Source: Herpomyces periplanetae (taxonomy: Eukaryota; Ascomycota; Laboulbeniomycetes; Herpomycetales; Herpomycetaceae). From it: a stretch of DNA of 64,000 nucleotides. A program made the translations under genes and the position numbers. Shown here one piece after another: positions 23,016 to 32,860 of the stretch. Location: contig WMKJ01000006.1 in NCBI GenBank assembly GCA_009733715.1, positions 165,497 through 229,496 on the forward strand, read 5' to 3'. Position 1 is the first letter of the stretch, and each line of letters begins with the position of its first letter. The notes beneath the pieces are model-generated. The model saw only the letters and a list, made by a program, of their open reading frames with translations, was not told the DNA's origin and did no database searches.

Positions 23016-24152
23016 ATGAATGCTTCTCTCTTAACTTCGTTATTTTGCTTCCTCAACTGGATTGTTTCCAATTCTTCAGTTCAAATGACAATGCTTTCGG
23101 TAAGCTTATTATCTCAAATACTTCATTAATCTTTCAAAATTCCCCAAACCGTTAACTCTTGTGACAATCCTACAGATCAGAGCCATGCGAGTCTACGTAC
23201 GCTTCAAATTAAGTTTACCCGTAAACTTACGTCGCACGTTAACTCAAAGGGAATTTGGAATCTTGTGTTGCTTAATGCAACAATGTCGCTATCACATACC
23301 ATATCGTTATCGTAGTGCACACGACCTTGCCTGGAATTACGTTAAACTGCGCAGCCAACAGCGTACAAAATTATCAATGATGGAATTATTGTATCGATCT
23401 TGCTGGATGCACGATACAAAAATCGTAAATGAAAAGTACGCACACGCGCACATGTACGCATTCTAGTTTTCATGGTCGGGTTAACTAATTGTCAACTTAT
23501 TTTTACCTACAGTGACCCCATCAAAAAATCTTCACGTTTAACGTACGATGATACTAATATAATCGCTCAATGTCAAGCTGCCTGGATTATCACTTGGACA
23601 AAGTGTGAAGCTGCTGTTCTGCGAACGGAAAAAATAGCTCTGTGTAACTCGATTCTACGAGTATTAAATCATCGTGAGAATTCCCATCCACGAGCAATTC
23701 TCACTCACCTTCATGATTATCCCCAATTCCTCTCTTTACACTTCCCGTTAACCTATTCCATGTACGTTAAAGCTAGTTCAGCTGTCCCTCATATCGTGAG
23801 CTCGACCACTCTATTTACTTCTCTCATTCCAAATGAACCCATTAAAAGAGCTCGTGCACGAGCTTCCGCCGTTGATGCTGCAATCACCAACCAATCCGCT
23901 CACAATCACGCTCGCCTTAAATTTCGGTACATGGCAATGATTCGTGAATTTTGGGAAATGGCTTTAGGTCAGGCTGCTTACGGTCGACAACCACTAAAGA
24001 ATTCCAATGAACTACGTTTTCTCTGGGCATGTGTCCGGGCTGCTGTGTGGTGGGAAGACTTGGAAGAAATTCGCCTGTGTCACGAAGGATTTGAACATAT
24101 TCTACGCAATATCACAAACTCGGAACCAGTTTTAAACGTACACTTTGGCTAA
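23016..24152 (+). CDS. Unrecognised three-exon protein
   Basis: I do not recognise this family. The model join(23016..23099,23176..23435,23513..24152) gives 327 residues. Both introns have good signals (GTAAGC to CTACAG, 76 nt; GTACGC with TTAAC branch to CTACAG, 77 nt) and matching phases, so the gene is very likely real. The start could instead be the Met codons at 23085 or 23091, giving MLSIRAMRVYVRFKLS. The protein is basic, rich in Arg, Trp and Tyr, mostly helical in character, with no signal peptide or transmembrane helix. A short Arg/Ala-rich stretch (KRARARASAVDAA) lies in the last exon. The basic, aromatic-rich N-terminus vaguely recalls LYR-motif mitochondrial proteins, but I cannot show that. 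Confidence 0.6.
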
Positions 24153-24201
24153 CTATTCCTTTCATGGTATATGATATCTCGAACACGGATCGTTTCAAGG
24201 C

Positions 24202-25572
24202 TCAAAATCGTGCTGTCACTTGCTCCAATGTGTCTTGAAGTGCCCATCCGCTACGAGTCTTGCGACTTAAAACTCGATTAACTTGATCAAGTGTAAAACC
24301 TCGCGCTTCCGTTGCAGGATTATACTCAAACAAACTGGCCTTACAAACTTCCCCATCCGATAACACTGGTGCACTCATTAAATCTGCCCGTTTATAAACC
24401 GTACAAACTGCTGCACCTCCGAGTCCAAGATTATGCTGTAGACAAACTTTTGTCAAAGGAACTGCTCGATTATTCGCCCATCCACGCAAATGCCATACTA
24501 ATTCTGCGCATTGTGCTATTCCCGTGGCTCCTAATGGATGTCCTTTGGAAATAAGTCCACCTGAAGGATTAACTACTAGGCGTCCGCCGTACGTTATATC
24601 ACCACGTCGCACCATTTCTGCTGCCCTGCCGCGTTCACAGAATCCCAGTGCATCTAATGTCACCATTTCATTAGTACTAAAACAATCGTGCAATTCGCAT
24701 ACAGCAATATCTGCATGTTTAACCCCTGCTTCTCGCATGGCTTCATCACATGCTTGTTTCGTCATATCATATCCGATCAGGTCAATACTACTCTTAGAAA
24801 AGAGTGAAGGACTATCCGTTTTTAATGATTGACCTGCTATTAAAACCGCCTGACTTCGCAGATGAGAATTTTTAGCAAGGAACGCTTCACTTACGATAAC
24901 CGCCGCCGCTCCTCCGTCCGATGTGGGACAGCATTGTAACTTGGTCAATGGATAATGTACAACTGGTGATTCCATAATTTGCGCTAATGTATACTCGTCG
25001 CGAAATTGAGAATAAGGATTATTTATACTATGCTTATGATTGATCCGTGCAATTTCCCCAAAATCTTCTGCCGTTGCTCCGTACTTTTCAATATATTCTA
25101 TTCCTGCATTCCCAAACAGTTGTGCTGCCATCGGCGCTTTAGTGAACCCGCGTGTTTCACTCATAATTTTCGTGCTAGGCATCAGTGGATTCGTCCGATC
25201 CGTATAAAATGATTGAAGGCTTCCACGAAACATTTTTTCAAACCCTACCACCAATACACAGTTAGCAGCCCCGTGCGTAACCATTGAACGTGCCATGTTT
25301 AATCCCGTTGACCCCGTCGAACAGTTATTATTAACATTATAAATGGGAATTTGTGTCATTCCAAACTGATAAAATACCCGCTGTCCACATGTCGAGTCTC
25401 CATAACAGTAACATGCCACACCATGATCTACGTCATCGTAGTTGATTTGTGCATCGAGCATTGCCTTAACTCCAGCTTCAAATCCCAACTCCGTATAATC
25501 AACCTTGCCTCGTGGTTTAATAAACTTCGTTAAACCAACCCCCAGCACGTAGCAAGCTTGCTTGTTCGACAT
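24202..25572 (-). CDS. SCP-x-like thiolase (acetyl-CoA acyltransferase superfamily)
   Basis: Thiolase of the sterol-carrier-protein-x type, which cleaves 3-oxoacyl-CoA (branched or sterol side-chain type in animals). A single exon of 456 residues. The nucleophile motif NNNCSTGSTGL gives Cys84. Downstream are the C-terminal active-site signatures CELHDCFSTNE (His) and NPSGGLISKGHPLGATG. It lacks the fused C-terminal SCP2 lipid-transfer domain of animal SCP-x. The C-terminus ends Ala-Arg-Phe, close to but not a canonical PTS1, so peroxisomal location is plausible only. Confidence 0.88.
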   Translation of the reverse strand: MSNKQACYVLGVGLTKFIKPRGKVDYTELGFEAGVKAMLDAQINYDDVDHGVACYCYGDSTCGQRVFYQFGMTQIPIYNVNNNCSTGSTGLNMARSMVTHGAANCVLVVGFEKMFRGSLQSFYTDRTNPLMPSTKIMSETRGFTKAPMAAQLFGNAGIEYIEKYGATAEDFGEIARINHKHSINNPYSQFRDEYTLAQIMESPVVHYPLTKLQCCPTSDGGAAAVIVSEAFLAKNSHLRSQAVLIAGQSLKTDSPSLFSKSSIDLIGYDMTKQACDEAMREAGVKHADIAVCELHDCFSTNEMVTLDALGFCERGRAAEMVRRGDITYGGRLVVNPSGGLISKGHPLGATGIAQCAELVWHLRGWANNRAVPLTKVCLQHNLGLGGAAVCTVYKRADLMSAPVLSDGEVCKASLFEYNPATEARGFTLDQVNRVLSRKTRSGWALQDTLEQVTARF

Positions 25573-25788
25573 GGTTATTTTGTGATTATTTATTGAATTT
25601 TCAGTTTATCATTCACCTGGTAGTCGTGAATATAGTTCATCAACTTATATTCTTCATCGTTGCAATCATTCCTCAGAAGTACCCTAACCCGACTGATCTA
25701 TTTGATCGGGCCGAGTTTAAACTAACCCATTTACCGAACTCCATTCTTCCCAGCTCCTTCAACTAATACAACTACTTAATTTTCGACG

Positions 25789-27945
25789 CTAGTCTTGTGC
25801 CGTGTCTTGTCCTATTCCCCAAATATCATTCCACCAATCATCCGGTCCCAATTCCAACGGTCCCTTAAACCGGCCAAACCGATACTCCCTCATCCCATTT
25901 GCTGGCAAATAAATCCATTCACGTACACAGCCTGGTACATGTCGTTTATCCTGGCTAACCACAATTAAAGCTTGTCGATCCGTTAGTCCTGTAAATTTCA
26001 CCCGTCCCATATCAGCTAGTAAACTCTTTTTAACTAATGGTCTAGCTGAGGGTAATCCTTTGGCTTGCTTAAATGTATGAACCATCTGTTCTCCCTGAGC
26101 TAGATATAGCATACATTTGTCTCGTGATCTATCATCCATACCGCCGAATACTTCATCCAGTATAATTAGATCTGGTGCATGCACAATGGCACGTAGAAAC
26201 ATAACAATTCGTTGGGCTGAAAATGAAAGATCCCCCAGTGCAACTTCATCTGCCCACCCTACATTGCTATCACACGCCTCAGCTCGTTCTATTTCGTTAA
26301 TCGTACGCTTTGCGTATGAATGTTGTCCCACGGGACAATATTTATCTATATCTTGCCAATTTTTAGCAACTCTTTCATTATACGCTGGATTCAACTCTGC
26401 TGCAAACCAGTTTAACGTAGCGTCAACTCGATTGTCGATTTCACTTGTAAGCCGAGGTTTTTCGTACACTGTACCCGACCACGCTGATTCAATTACTCGT
26501 CTAACGCAAAATTCCTTCGGGAAGAATGAATGGTACTCCGGTGAAAAATAGCCAATACGCTCGTGTAATTCATGAATCGGTATACCCAATTGTCCGTTCT
26601 CCGGTAGCCTACACCGACCAAATACCCGAATTCCCGTTGAGTACGCCTGCGGATGGTCTGATCTAATTAATGATAATAATGTAGTTTTACCCGACCCATT
26701 TGTGCCAAACACACCCCATCGGTCCCCACGACGTATTGTCCATTCAATTCCCTTTTCTCCCCCTCCTAAAACAACCCTGTCTCCGTACCTAATGTGTACT
26801 CCTTTCATTTCAACTAATTTTTCCCCAGTGACTGGATTTTTCGTTGCCCCATCCATTTCAATGCCATCTAGACTAATCCGTGTCTTGCTCTGTTTCGGTG
26901 ATGCTGTTTCTGCTTCCCATAAATCCTTCCAACGTTTTTCCAAACTTTTAATATCGCAATTTCGCGCTATCGCTTCACGTTGCACGCTTATATACTGAGA
27001 TACCTCTTCTTTTCTACCTTGTCGCATCAAGGTATACTGGGAGCTTAACAAGACTACATGTGTGATCCAATCTGGTGTAAAGTCATTCAGGCAAGATCCA
27101 AATATGCAACTCACATCAGCTCGTTTTGAGATCCATTCCTTTAACACCTGGCTTACCACTTGACAGGTTAATGGATCCAATCCGTCAAACGGTCGATCCA
27201 ATAGTATTAACTTTGGTTCGCGAAGTAGTGCTTTCGCAATTCGAGCTCGACGCATTTGTCCATGGCTTAAATTACACGTAAAGGAATCTAGTAAGTGTCG
27301 AATTCCTAATTGTCGAGTTAAATCTTGCATGGCCTCATCTCGTGTCACTGACGTTGATTCATCATCCCGTATATCCCGCGCTGGATTCAATTGAACACTA
27401 CCCGTCAAATAATCACGAACGCAAAAGTCAGTGGCATCCCGGAATGACTCGTAACGTGCACCTAAATGTCCTCCACGCAAGTGGAATCCAGCCTGTCGAA
27501 GGGCTTGTCCTGCGGATAAATCAGCGCCCACATATTGAATGTAAGAGTTTAGATTCAACGAAATATTGGAATGTTGATTACAACTGACGCCACGCAATTC
27601 GTTAAGATAAGGATACGTTAGACTATCCATAGGTATACACGTCAGTTGTCCCCGCAAGGCGTGCAAAAATTCAGTGGTAACACGAGAGCTTGTGCACACG
27701 GCATTCCATACTTCTTCAAGTGCACCAGAATTGTTACGTGGCCATCGTGTTACTGAGAAATTTAAATTTTTAAATATATTTTGGATCGATCCGACTTCGT
27801 CATGTACAAATGACGAATTTGTTGTGCGTACTAATACCTTACCAACTCTTGGAGAATTTCCATGAATCGGTCCTGCCGAACTGAATTTGCGGCTTAATAA
27901 ATGTTTTGCGAAACCAATGCCTCGTAACATTTTATCAACTTTCAT
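25789..27945 (-). CDS. Twin ABC ATPase, mitochondrial type, degenerate first site
   Basis: A soluble protein with two ABC ATPase domains and no membrane segments, resembling yeast YDR061W and fission-yeast mitochondrial ABC ATPases; function unknown in the family. 718 residues from the ATG at 27945; the start MLRGIGFAKHLLSRKFSSAG (ATG at 27930) looks like a mitochondrial presequence. Domain 1 has the signature LSHGQMRRARIAKALL and Walker B LILLDRPFDGLD, but where Walker A is expected it reads CTSSRVTTEFL, without the GxxGxGK core. Domain 2 has an intact Walker A (GTNGSGKTTLL), signature LSFSAQR and Walker B LIILDEVFGGMDD. One nucleotide site is probably non-catalytic. The upstream frame is open to a TTG at 27993. 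Confidence 0.85.
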   Translation of the reverse strand: MKVDKMLRGIGFAKHLLSRKFSSAGPIHGNSPRVGKVLVRTTNSSFVHDEVGSIQNIFKNLNFSVTRWPRNNSGALEEVWNAVCTSSRVTTEFLHALRGQLTCIPMDSLTYPYLNELRGVSCNQHSNISLNLNSYIQYVGADLSAGQALRQAGFHLRGGHLGARYESFRDATDFCVRDYLTGSVQLNPARDIRDDESTSVTRDEAMQDLTRQLGIRHLLDSFTCNLSHGQMRRARIAKALLREPKLILLDRPFDGLDPLTCQVVSQVLKEWISKRADVSCIFGSCLNDFTPDWITHVVLLSSQYTLMRQGRKEEVSQYISVQREAIARNCDIKSLEKRWKDLWEAETASPKQSKTRISLDGIEMDGATKNPVTGEKLVEMKGVHIRYGDRVVLGGGEKGIEWTIRRGDRWGVFGTNGSGKTTLLSLIRSDHPQAYSTGIRVFGRCRLPENGQLGIPIHELHERIGYFSPEYHSFFPKEFCVRRVIESAWSGTVYEKPRLTSEIDNRVDATLNWFAAELNPAYNERVAKNWQDIDKYCPVGQHSYAKRTINEIERAEACDSNVGWADEVALGDLSFSAQRIVMFLRAIVHAPDLIILDEVFGGMDDRSRDKCMLYLAQGEQMVHTFKQAKGLPSARPLVKKSLLADMGRVKFTGLTDRQALIVVSQDKRHVPGCVREWIYLPANGMREYRFGRFKGPLELGPDDWWNDIWGIGQDTAQD

Positions 27946-27993
27946 GTAATATCTGTTGTTTGACTTAATTTTCCAATTGTCATGACCACTCAA

Positions 27994-29092
27994 TACATTT
28001 GATAAATTAAACTAATCACTATATCCCATTATACGAAACTCAATAGATTTAAAATTTTCAATGATATCGACTCATTTACTCAAAACTATTAAAATGTTAT
28101 GGTATGAATTGAAATTACTTAAAGCTGATAATTAACATACCATATTTCACAGCGAGAGATAAAAAAATGTTAAATTTTTTAAATTTCCGTTAAACTTTAA
28201 TGAGAATATTACATGTACTGCGTGCCAAAGCGTTGCGCCTACGTGCCACTTCTGTACGTCACGAGCACGCATTACATAATCCAATGTGGTTTCCGGCGGG
28301 AAATTATCGGGTAAAAATGTCATGTGACTGGAAAATACTCTTGCAGAATTTATCAAACGGACCTGAAATTTTAAGAAAATTTTCCGTTTGGGGGAATTAA
28401 AGATACATATGAAGAGATTGTTTGCGCAAATATTGGGTTGGCCATAGTAATTAGTAATGTACTTGGGTCCTTTTTTCTAGAAATAGATACATTTGAGTAT
28501 CAGTAGAAGTAGAAAGCTCCTTTATTAGGTGAGGTAGTGCTTTTTATGTTCTATTACATATTTTGTTTGACAGGACAACTATTTCGTACGATGAGCTCAT
28601 GCTTGAAGCAAATCAGTAGAAGCTAAAATGGAGTAAAAATTTTCAAAATTGGGGAGTGCATCAGGGTAATTTTTTAAGCTTTATATACTTTTGATATATA
28701 TTCCATGAGAGCGTATATCACGAAAGTTAGGGTAAATTTTTGATGACTAATAAACCCAATTGTGTTATCTACAGCTTCAGTTTCAAGTCGAGTTGTAGCT
28801 ATCTGAAAAAACGAGCCTTGAGTATAGTGTACTTTTGGCTAATATGTATAAATTAATACTGAGCAACGAAATTATAGACTAGGCCTGATTTTTAAAATTA
28901 TCTGGATGTATATTGGCAAGTTTGGAACGAACTACACATATAATTTAACTGTATAGTTTCCTATATCTCATAGCCCAATTTTGAGAGAGCATTTCTCCAA
29001 GGAATTCTTTAAGGTTAACTTGATATTTCCGTCGAATTGTCTGCTAATCACATCTCCTATATAAAGTAGTACTTCTCGGACGAATCCCGATA
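27994..29092. other. Gene-poor AT-rich region before the tRNA
   Basis: 1.1 kb of AT-rich sequence with no open frame over 70 codons and no splice-linked exons that I could recognise. It lies between the 5' end of the ABC gene and the tRNA-Ile gene. I see no other RNA gene, but small nucleolar RNAs cannot be excluded by eye. Confidence 0.5.
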
Positions 29093-29195
29093 GGTCCCAT
29101 AGATCAGTTGGTTAGATCATCGTACTAATAGTTTGCCCGGGGAGGGTATACTCTTGGCTATGCGGGGGTCGGCGGTTCGAGCCCGCCTGGGACCA
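29093..29195 (+). tRNA. tRNA-Ile (anticodon AAT) with a 29-nt intron
   Basis: The acceptor arm GGTCCCA pairs perfectly with TGGGACC, followed by discriminator A at 29195. The D-arm is GATC/GATC around AGTTGGTTA. The anticodon loop CTAATA has AAT at 29127-29129. The T-arm is GGCGG-TTCGAGC-CCGCC. The anticodon stem (TCGTA with TGCGG, including G-U pairs) closes only if 29131-29159 is removed, an intron at the canonical site after position 37. A34 would be edited to inosine. CCA is not encoded beyond the fortuitous A. Other cloverleaf positions (T8, A26) agree. Confidence 0.9.
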
Positions 29196-29204
29196 TGTTC
29201 TTGA

Positions 29205-29210
29205 TTTTTT
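29205..29210 (+). terminator. RNA polymerase III terminator of tRNA-Ile
   Basis: Run of six T residues starting 10 nt after the mature tRNA end, the usual Pol III stop signal. Confidence 0.8.
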
Positions 29211-29359
29211 GCCCGATCGCATTCCGCCGGGCCGTTGCTTCACAGTCTTATGGTGGGCTGGATTCAAGGGGTAGTAAAAAGGCAAGTTTGGTTTTTGAAC
29301 TCATCTCGATTAATTAACCAGTTAAAAAACCTTGTGGAAAACTATTTTCATCTGCAATC

Positions 29360-31155
29360 ATGAGCTCTGGTTCTTCTGACGTAAATTCGGCCATGGAGTT
29401 TAATGTTATTGGCACCTGTTCAGTAAGTTTTAATAGCCACGTTTTTTTTGGAGAAAAAATTATCTTCAAGGTAACTCCAGTAGTATGTATTAACCAAGCA
29501 ATACAATACGACATGTATAGACAAGTAAAGCTCGAGCTTGCACAATGAAATTACCCCACGGAATTGTTGATTTACCAGCTTTTATGCCGGTAGCTACTCA
29601 AGGATGTATGAAGGGTTTACTCCCTGACCAACTCGGGGACATTGGGTACCGATTATGCTTAAATAACACCTACCATTTGTACGGTTGTTCCATATTTCCC
29701 TTTTTTCAAGTATAGAATTAATTATCATATTAAATACATTGGAGATTTAATAATTTCAAGTGGTACATAGAGGATTAAAACCTGGACAACATGTTCTAAA
29801 TACGTTGAAAGGAGCTCGAAACTTCCAGTCTTGGCCATATAATTTGTTAACAGGTATATTTTAAAAATTTATATTCAATTATACAGCAATACAAGTCGAC
29901 TGATTTATGCTAACTCAACTTGGTAGACAGCGGTGGGTAAGTTTTACAAAGCAATAATTATGATAAATGGAACAATAGCAGAATTTAACGGCCAACAGTT
30001 TTCAGATTGTTTCACTATCCAAAATCGCAAAAGTCACGGAAGAAGGTGTTCACTTTCAAAGTATTCACGATGGATCACCAATGTAAGCGCCGCGGAACAC
30101 TGACAGATTATATTATAACTTACTTTTTCTTCATAGGTTTTTAACACCGGAAAAATCGATTTCTCTACAAAATAGTATAGGTGCTGACATTATTATGCAA
30201 TTGGATGACGTTATTGAAACTACTTCTCCAGATGCTGCTAGAATTAAAGAAGCCATGTACCGTTCAATTCGATGGTTGGATCGTTGCATACAAGCACATA
30301 CTAAACAAAAATCTCAGAATCTTTTTTGTATTGTTCAAGGTGGACTCGACCTGAAATTACGTCGGGAATGTTGCCATGAAATGATCAAGCGAGATTTACC
30401 TGGAATTGCTATCGGAGGTTTATCTGGCGGTGAAGAAAAAGACTCTTATTGCAATGTGTACGACTTTCATCATTTATTAATTCGGTAGCCAATGGTAAAT
30501 CATTGGTTAAACCTGCGCTAATCTGAAAAGGTACAAACATGAATTGTGTTAACTGTTAAACTTATCTGCCGTTTTATCAACAGTGTTTTGACCTGTACAA
30601 ATCTATTACCGACTACAAAGCCACGATATGTTATGGGTGTAGTAAGTAGTTAAATTATCAAGAATTAACTTTGCGCAGAGCTGGCTGATGAATGTTTTGA
30701 AGGGATATCCCGAGGATTTGGTTGTGTCAGTTGCACTGGGTGCAGATATGTTTGATTGTGTATGGCCAACTCGAACGGCTAGATTTGGCAACGCCATCAC
30801 TAAAACCGGAATTATCAACTTGCGAAATGCTATGTACAATAATGATTTATCCCCTATTGAACCAGGTTGTCGCTGTGTATGCTGCTTGCCGACCAAGCAG
30901 ACAAAAAGGCCCATTTCTCGAGCCTTACTTCATTATTTAATTGGCAAAGAATCCGTGGCCGCTCATCTTCTGGCAACCCACAATTTACACTATATGTTCA
31001 CTCTTATGAGCGAAATGCGAGCCGCAATATGTGAAGACAAATTTCCTGAATTTGTAAAACACTTCTTTAGGGTTAGGTATTCTCAACCAGATGATGTTTT
31101 CCCCGACTGGGCCGTTAAAGCGTTAAATCATGTGGGTATTGATCTGACCAATTGA
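29360..31155 (+). CDS. QTRT1: Queuine tRNA-ribosyltransferase catalytic subunit
   Basis: Exchanges G34 for queuine in GUN-anticodon tRNAs (His, Asn, Asp, Tyr). I assembled eight exons: join(29360..29422,29521..29678,29771..29853,29927..29936,29999..30082,30137..30457,30584..30641,30703..31155), 409 residues, all phases consistent. Landmarks: [18 protein letters not shown], the catalytic base Asp in L-T-D-S-G-G-F-Q (Asp codon split by the exon 3/4 junction), [32 protein letters not shown], the nucleophile Asp in [13 protein letters not shown], and a zinc site CRCVCC with a downstream His. A 9-residue insertion lengthens the zinc loop. Exon 4 is only 10 nt. Absent from S. cerevisiae but present in many fungi. 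The start is 165 bp after the tRNA-Ile gene. Confidence 0.93.
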
Positions 31156-31333
31156 ACTACAATGGTTCATTGTTGTTAATGCAAACAAACAGATGCCCAA
31201 CAATGACCGACAAAACGTTGATCGAATTTATTCCACGACATGACCCTCATTTTAAAAGTTAAAAGTACAAGTGTGGAAGTTTGAATGAAATGTTTGATCG
31301 GCATGAAAGTTGATATTCACTGTACACGCTGAG

Positions 31334-32437
31334 CTAAAATTGATAAGAAATCCATTCCCAAACACAAGACAGAGATTTATTAGCAATACTTGAACTAGCA
31401 TAGGTAATGGTAACTGGAAACTTTTCAGTTTGCGCGGTATTATCCGAATTTTCTACTTTGTTGTCAGCGTAGAAAAGGGGCGCAAGTAAACTGCTCGTTA
31501 AAAGACCATTTTTGTCTGCATTTTTAGCAGAGAATTCACCTTCGTCTGACATCCGGTCAATTAAACCAGTGGACAAATCGGATTCGGAAATTTGAGAATA
31601 AAAGCTCTCATCTACTTTTCCCACAGTCTCGATATCACGTTGATATGCTGTCCATAAATTTTTCACATCACTGCGCAATAAATTGACAACTTGAGTCTCA
31701 GATATAGCCGTGAAAAGATCACTCTTATTAGCCAAGATGAGGAGTGGAATGGAAGAATTTCTTGAGACAGATTTCCGAAACAATTTCAATAAAAGATTCG
31801 TTATCCAAACTAAAGACCAAGGATTAAATGCACGAGAATGATTGTGCCGATTGCTAATTAAAAGTAGAATATCAAGTAAATATTTGACAGCCTGCTCTCG
31901 TGATTCATCTTTAGAATCCATAGTAGCAGCATTTATCACAAAAATTATACCGAAGAAAGAGTTTTGATCAGTTAAGAGTTGATTCAATGATTCAAGGGCA
32001 ACATTGCGCAATTTCGGATGTCCAGGTGTATCCGTCAGTGTAACTTCCTGACGATCAAGTAGAGAAGTGTTAACAGAATCATACTGAGAGGATTTTGCAA
32101 TGAAATTTTTTGGTAAAGGAACATTTATTGAAAATGCGGTTTGTGAGGTGTGTGTAGCATGAGCCTTTCCCGAAGCAAGCTTAATTGAATGTAGAGTTAG
32201 CTTTGTCGCAAAGTTTTAATCGACCAAATTTACCAGTGAGAGTAGAGTCGTTTTTCCCGAGCCATTTGGCCCAATAATCAGAAATTGAGGTAAATGCTTT
32301 GACGGTTTTACATGATAAAGTAGAATGTGAATAATCAAGGGCACGCAAAATGTAATGATTAGTGTAATGATAATTGTGGAAATTTTTGGGGAAAGACCAC
32401 GGGTAAGCCAACCATCAGGGTCGTTCCAATTCATCAT
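31334..32437 (-). CDS. SRP102: SRP receptor beta subunit (membrane GTPase)
   Basis: ER membrane GTPase that anchors the SRP receptor. It reads as complement(join(31334..32179,32234..32437)), 349 residues. Exon 1 has one transmembrane helix (about residues 19-42, IIITLIITFCVPLIIHILL) and the G1 P-loop IIGPNGSGKTTLL. A 54-nt intron (donor GTAAAT, branch GCTAACT, acceptor TTAAG) joins in phase to exon 2, which has the G3 motif DTPGHP, and G4 ILANKSD. The P-loop in related SRPRB proteins is GLCDSGKT-like. A Ser/Asp-rich insertion lies after the G4 motif. It is divergent from ELP3 and convergent with QTRT1. Confidence 0.9.
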
Positions 32438-32860
32438 ATAAATTTCCCTTTAAACTATTTTTTTATTTAAATGTGAAAAAACTAGTTTTAAAGTTCAAAT
32501 GTTATTTTTTACATTTTACACTCGTCCGCTAGAAATTTCGAATTTAAAAAAATCCAGTCACGGAACATCGATAATCCAGTACCAACAGCTGCCCGGACTT
32601 TTAATATTCCGCACACCCAAGCCACACCATCCACAGACTAGTAACGTGGCTGTGCAATGTGGCACCGAGGTTTATGTGGCTGGTGTCGAATTTTGGCGAA
32701 AATTTTATTGGACCGTGAAAATACTGGTTGTGGTGTCTTGTATCTTGCTTTTCTTTTACAGTAGTCATTTACACATTTATGTGTCGATTGAATATTATTT
32801 TCCAATGATTTATAGGTAGTTAAAATTATTGTTTTAGTGCCTCTTATTCTATTCGGAATA

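Noticed and set aside
26117-27587. Plus-strand ORFs inside the ABC ATPase gene
   Set aside because: Shadows in other frames of a clearly coding minus-strand gene.
32499-32819. 106-codon ORF with one hydrophobic stretch in the SRPRB/ELP3 promoter
   Set aside because: Starts and ends in the divergent promoter; no homologue recognised; ELP3 is complete without it.
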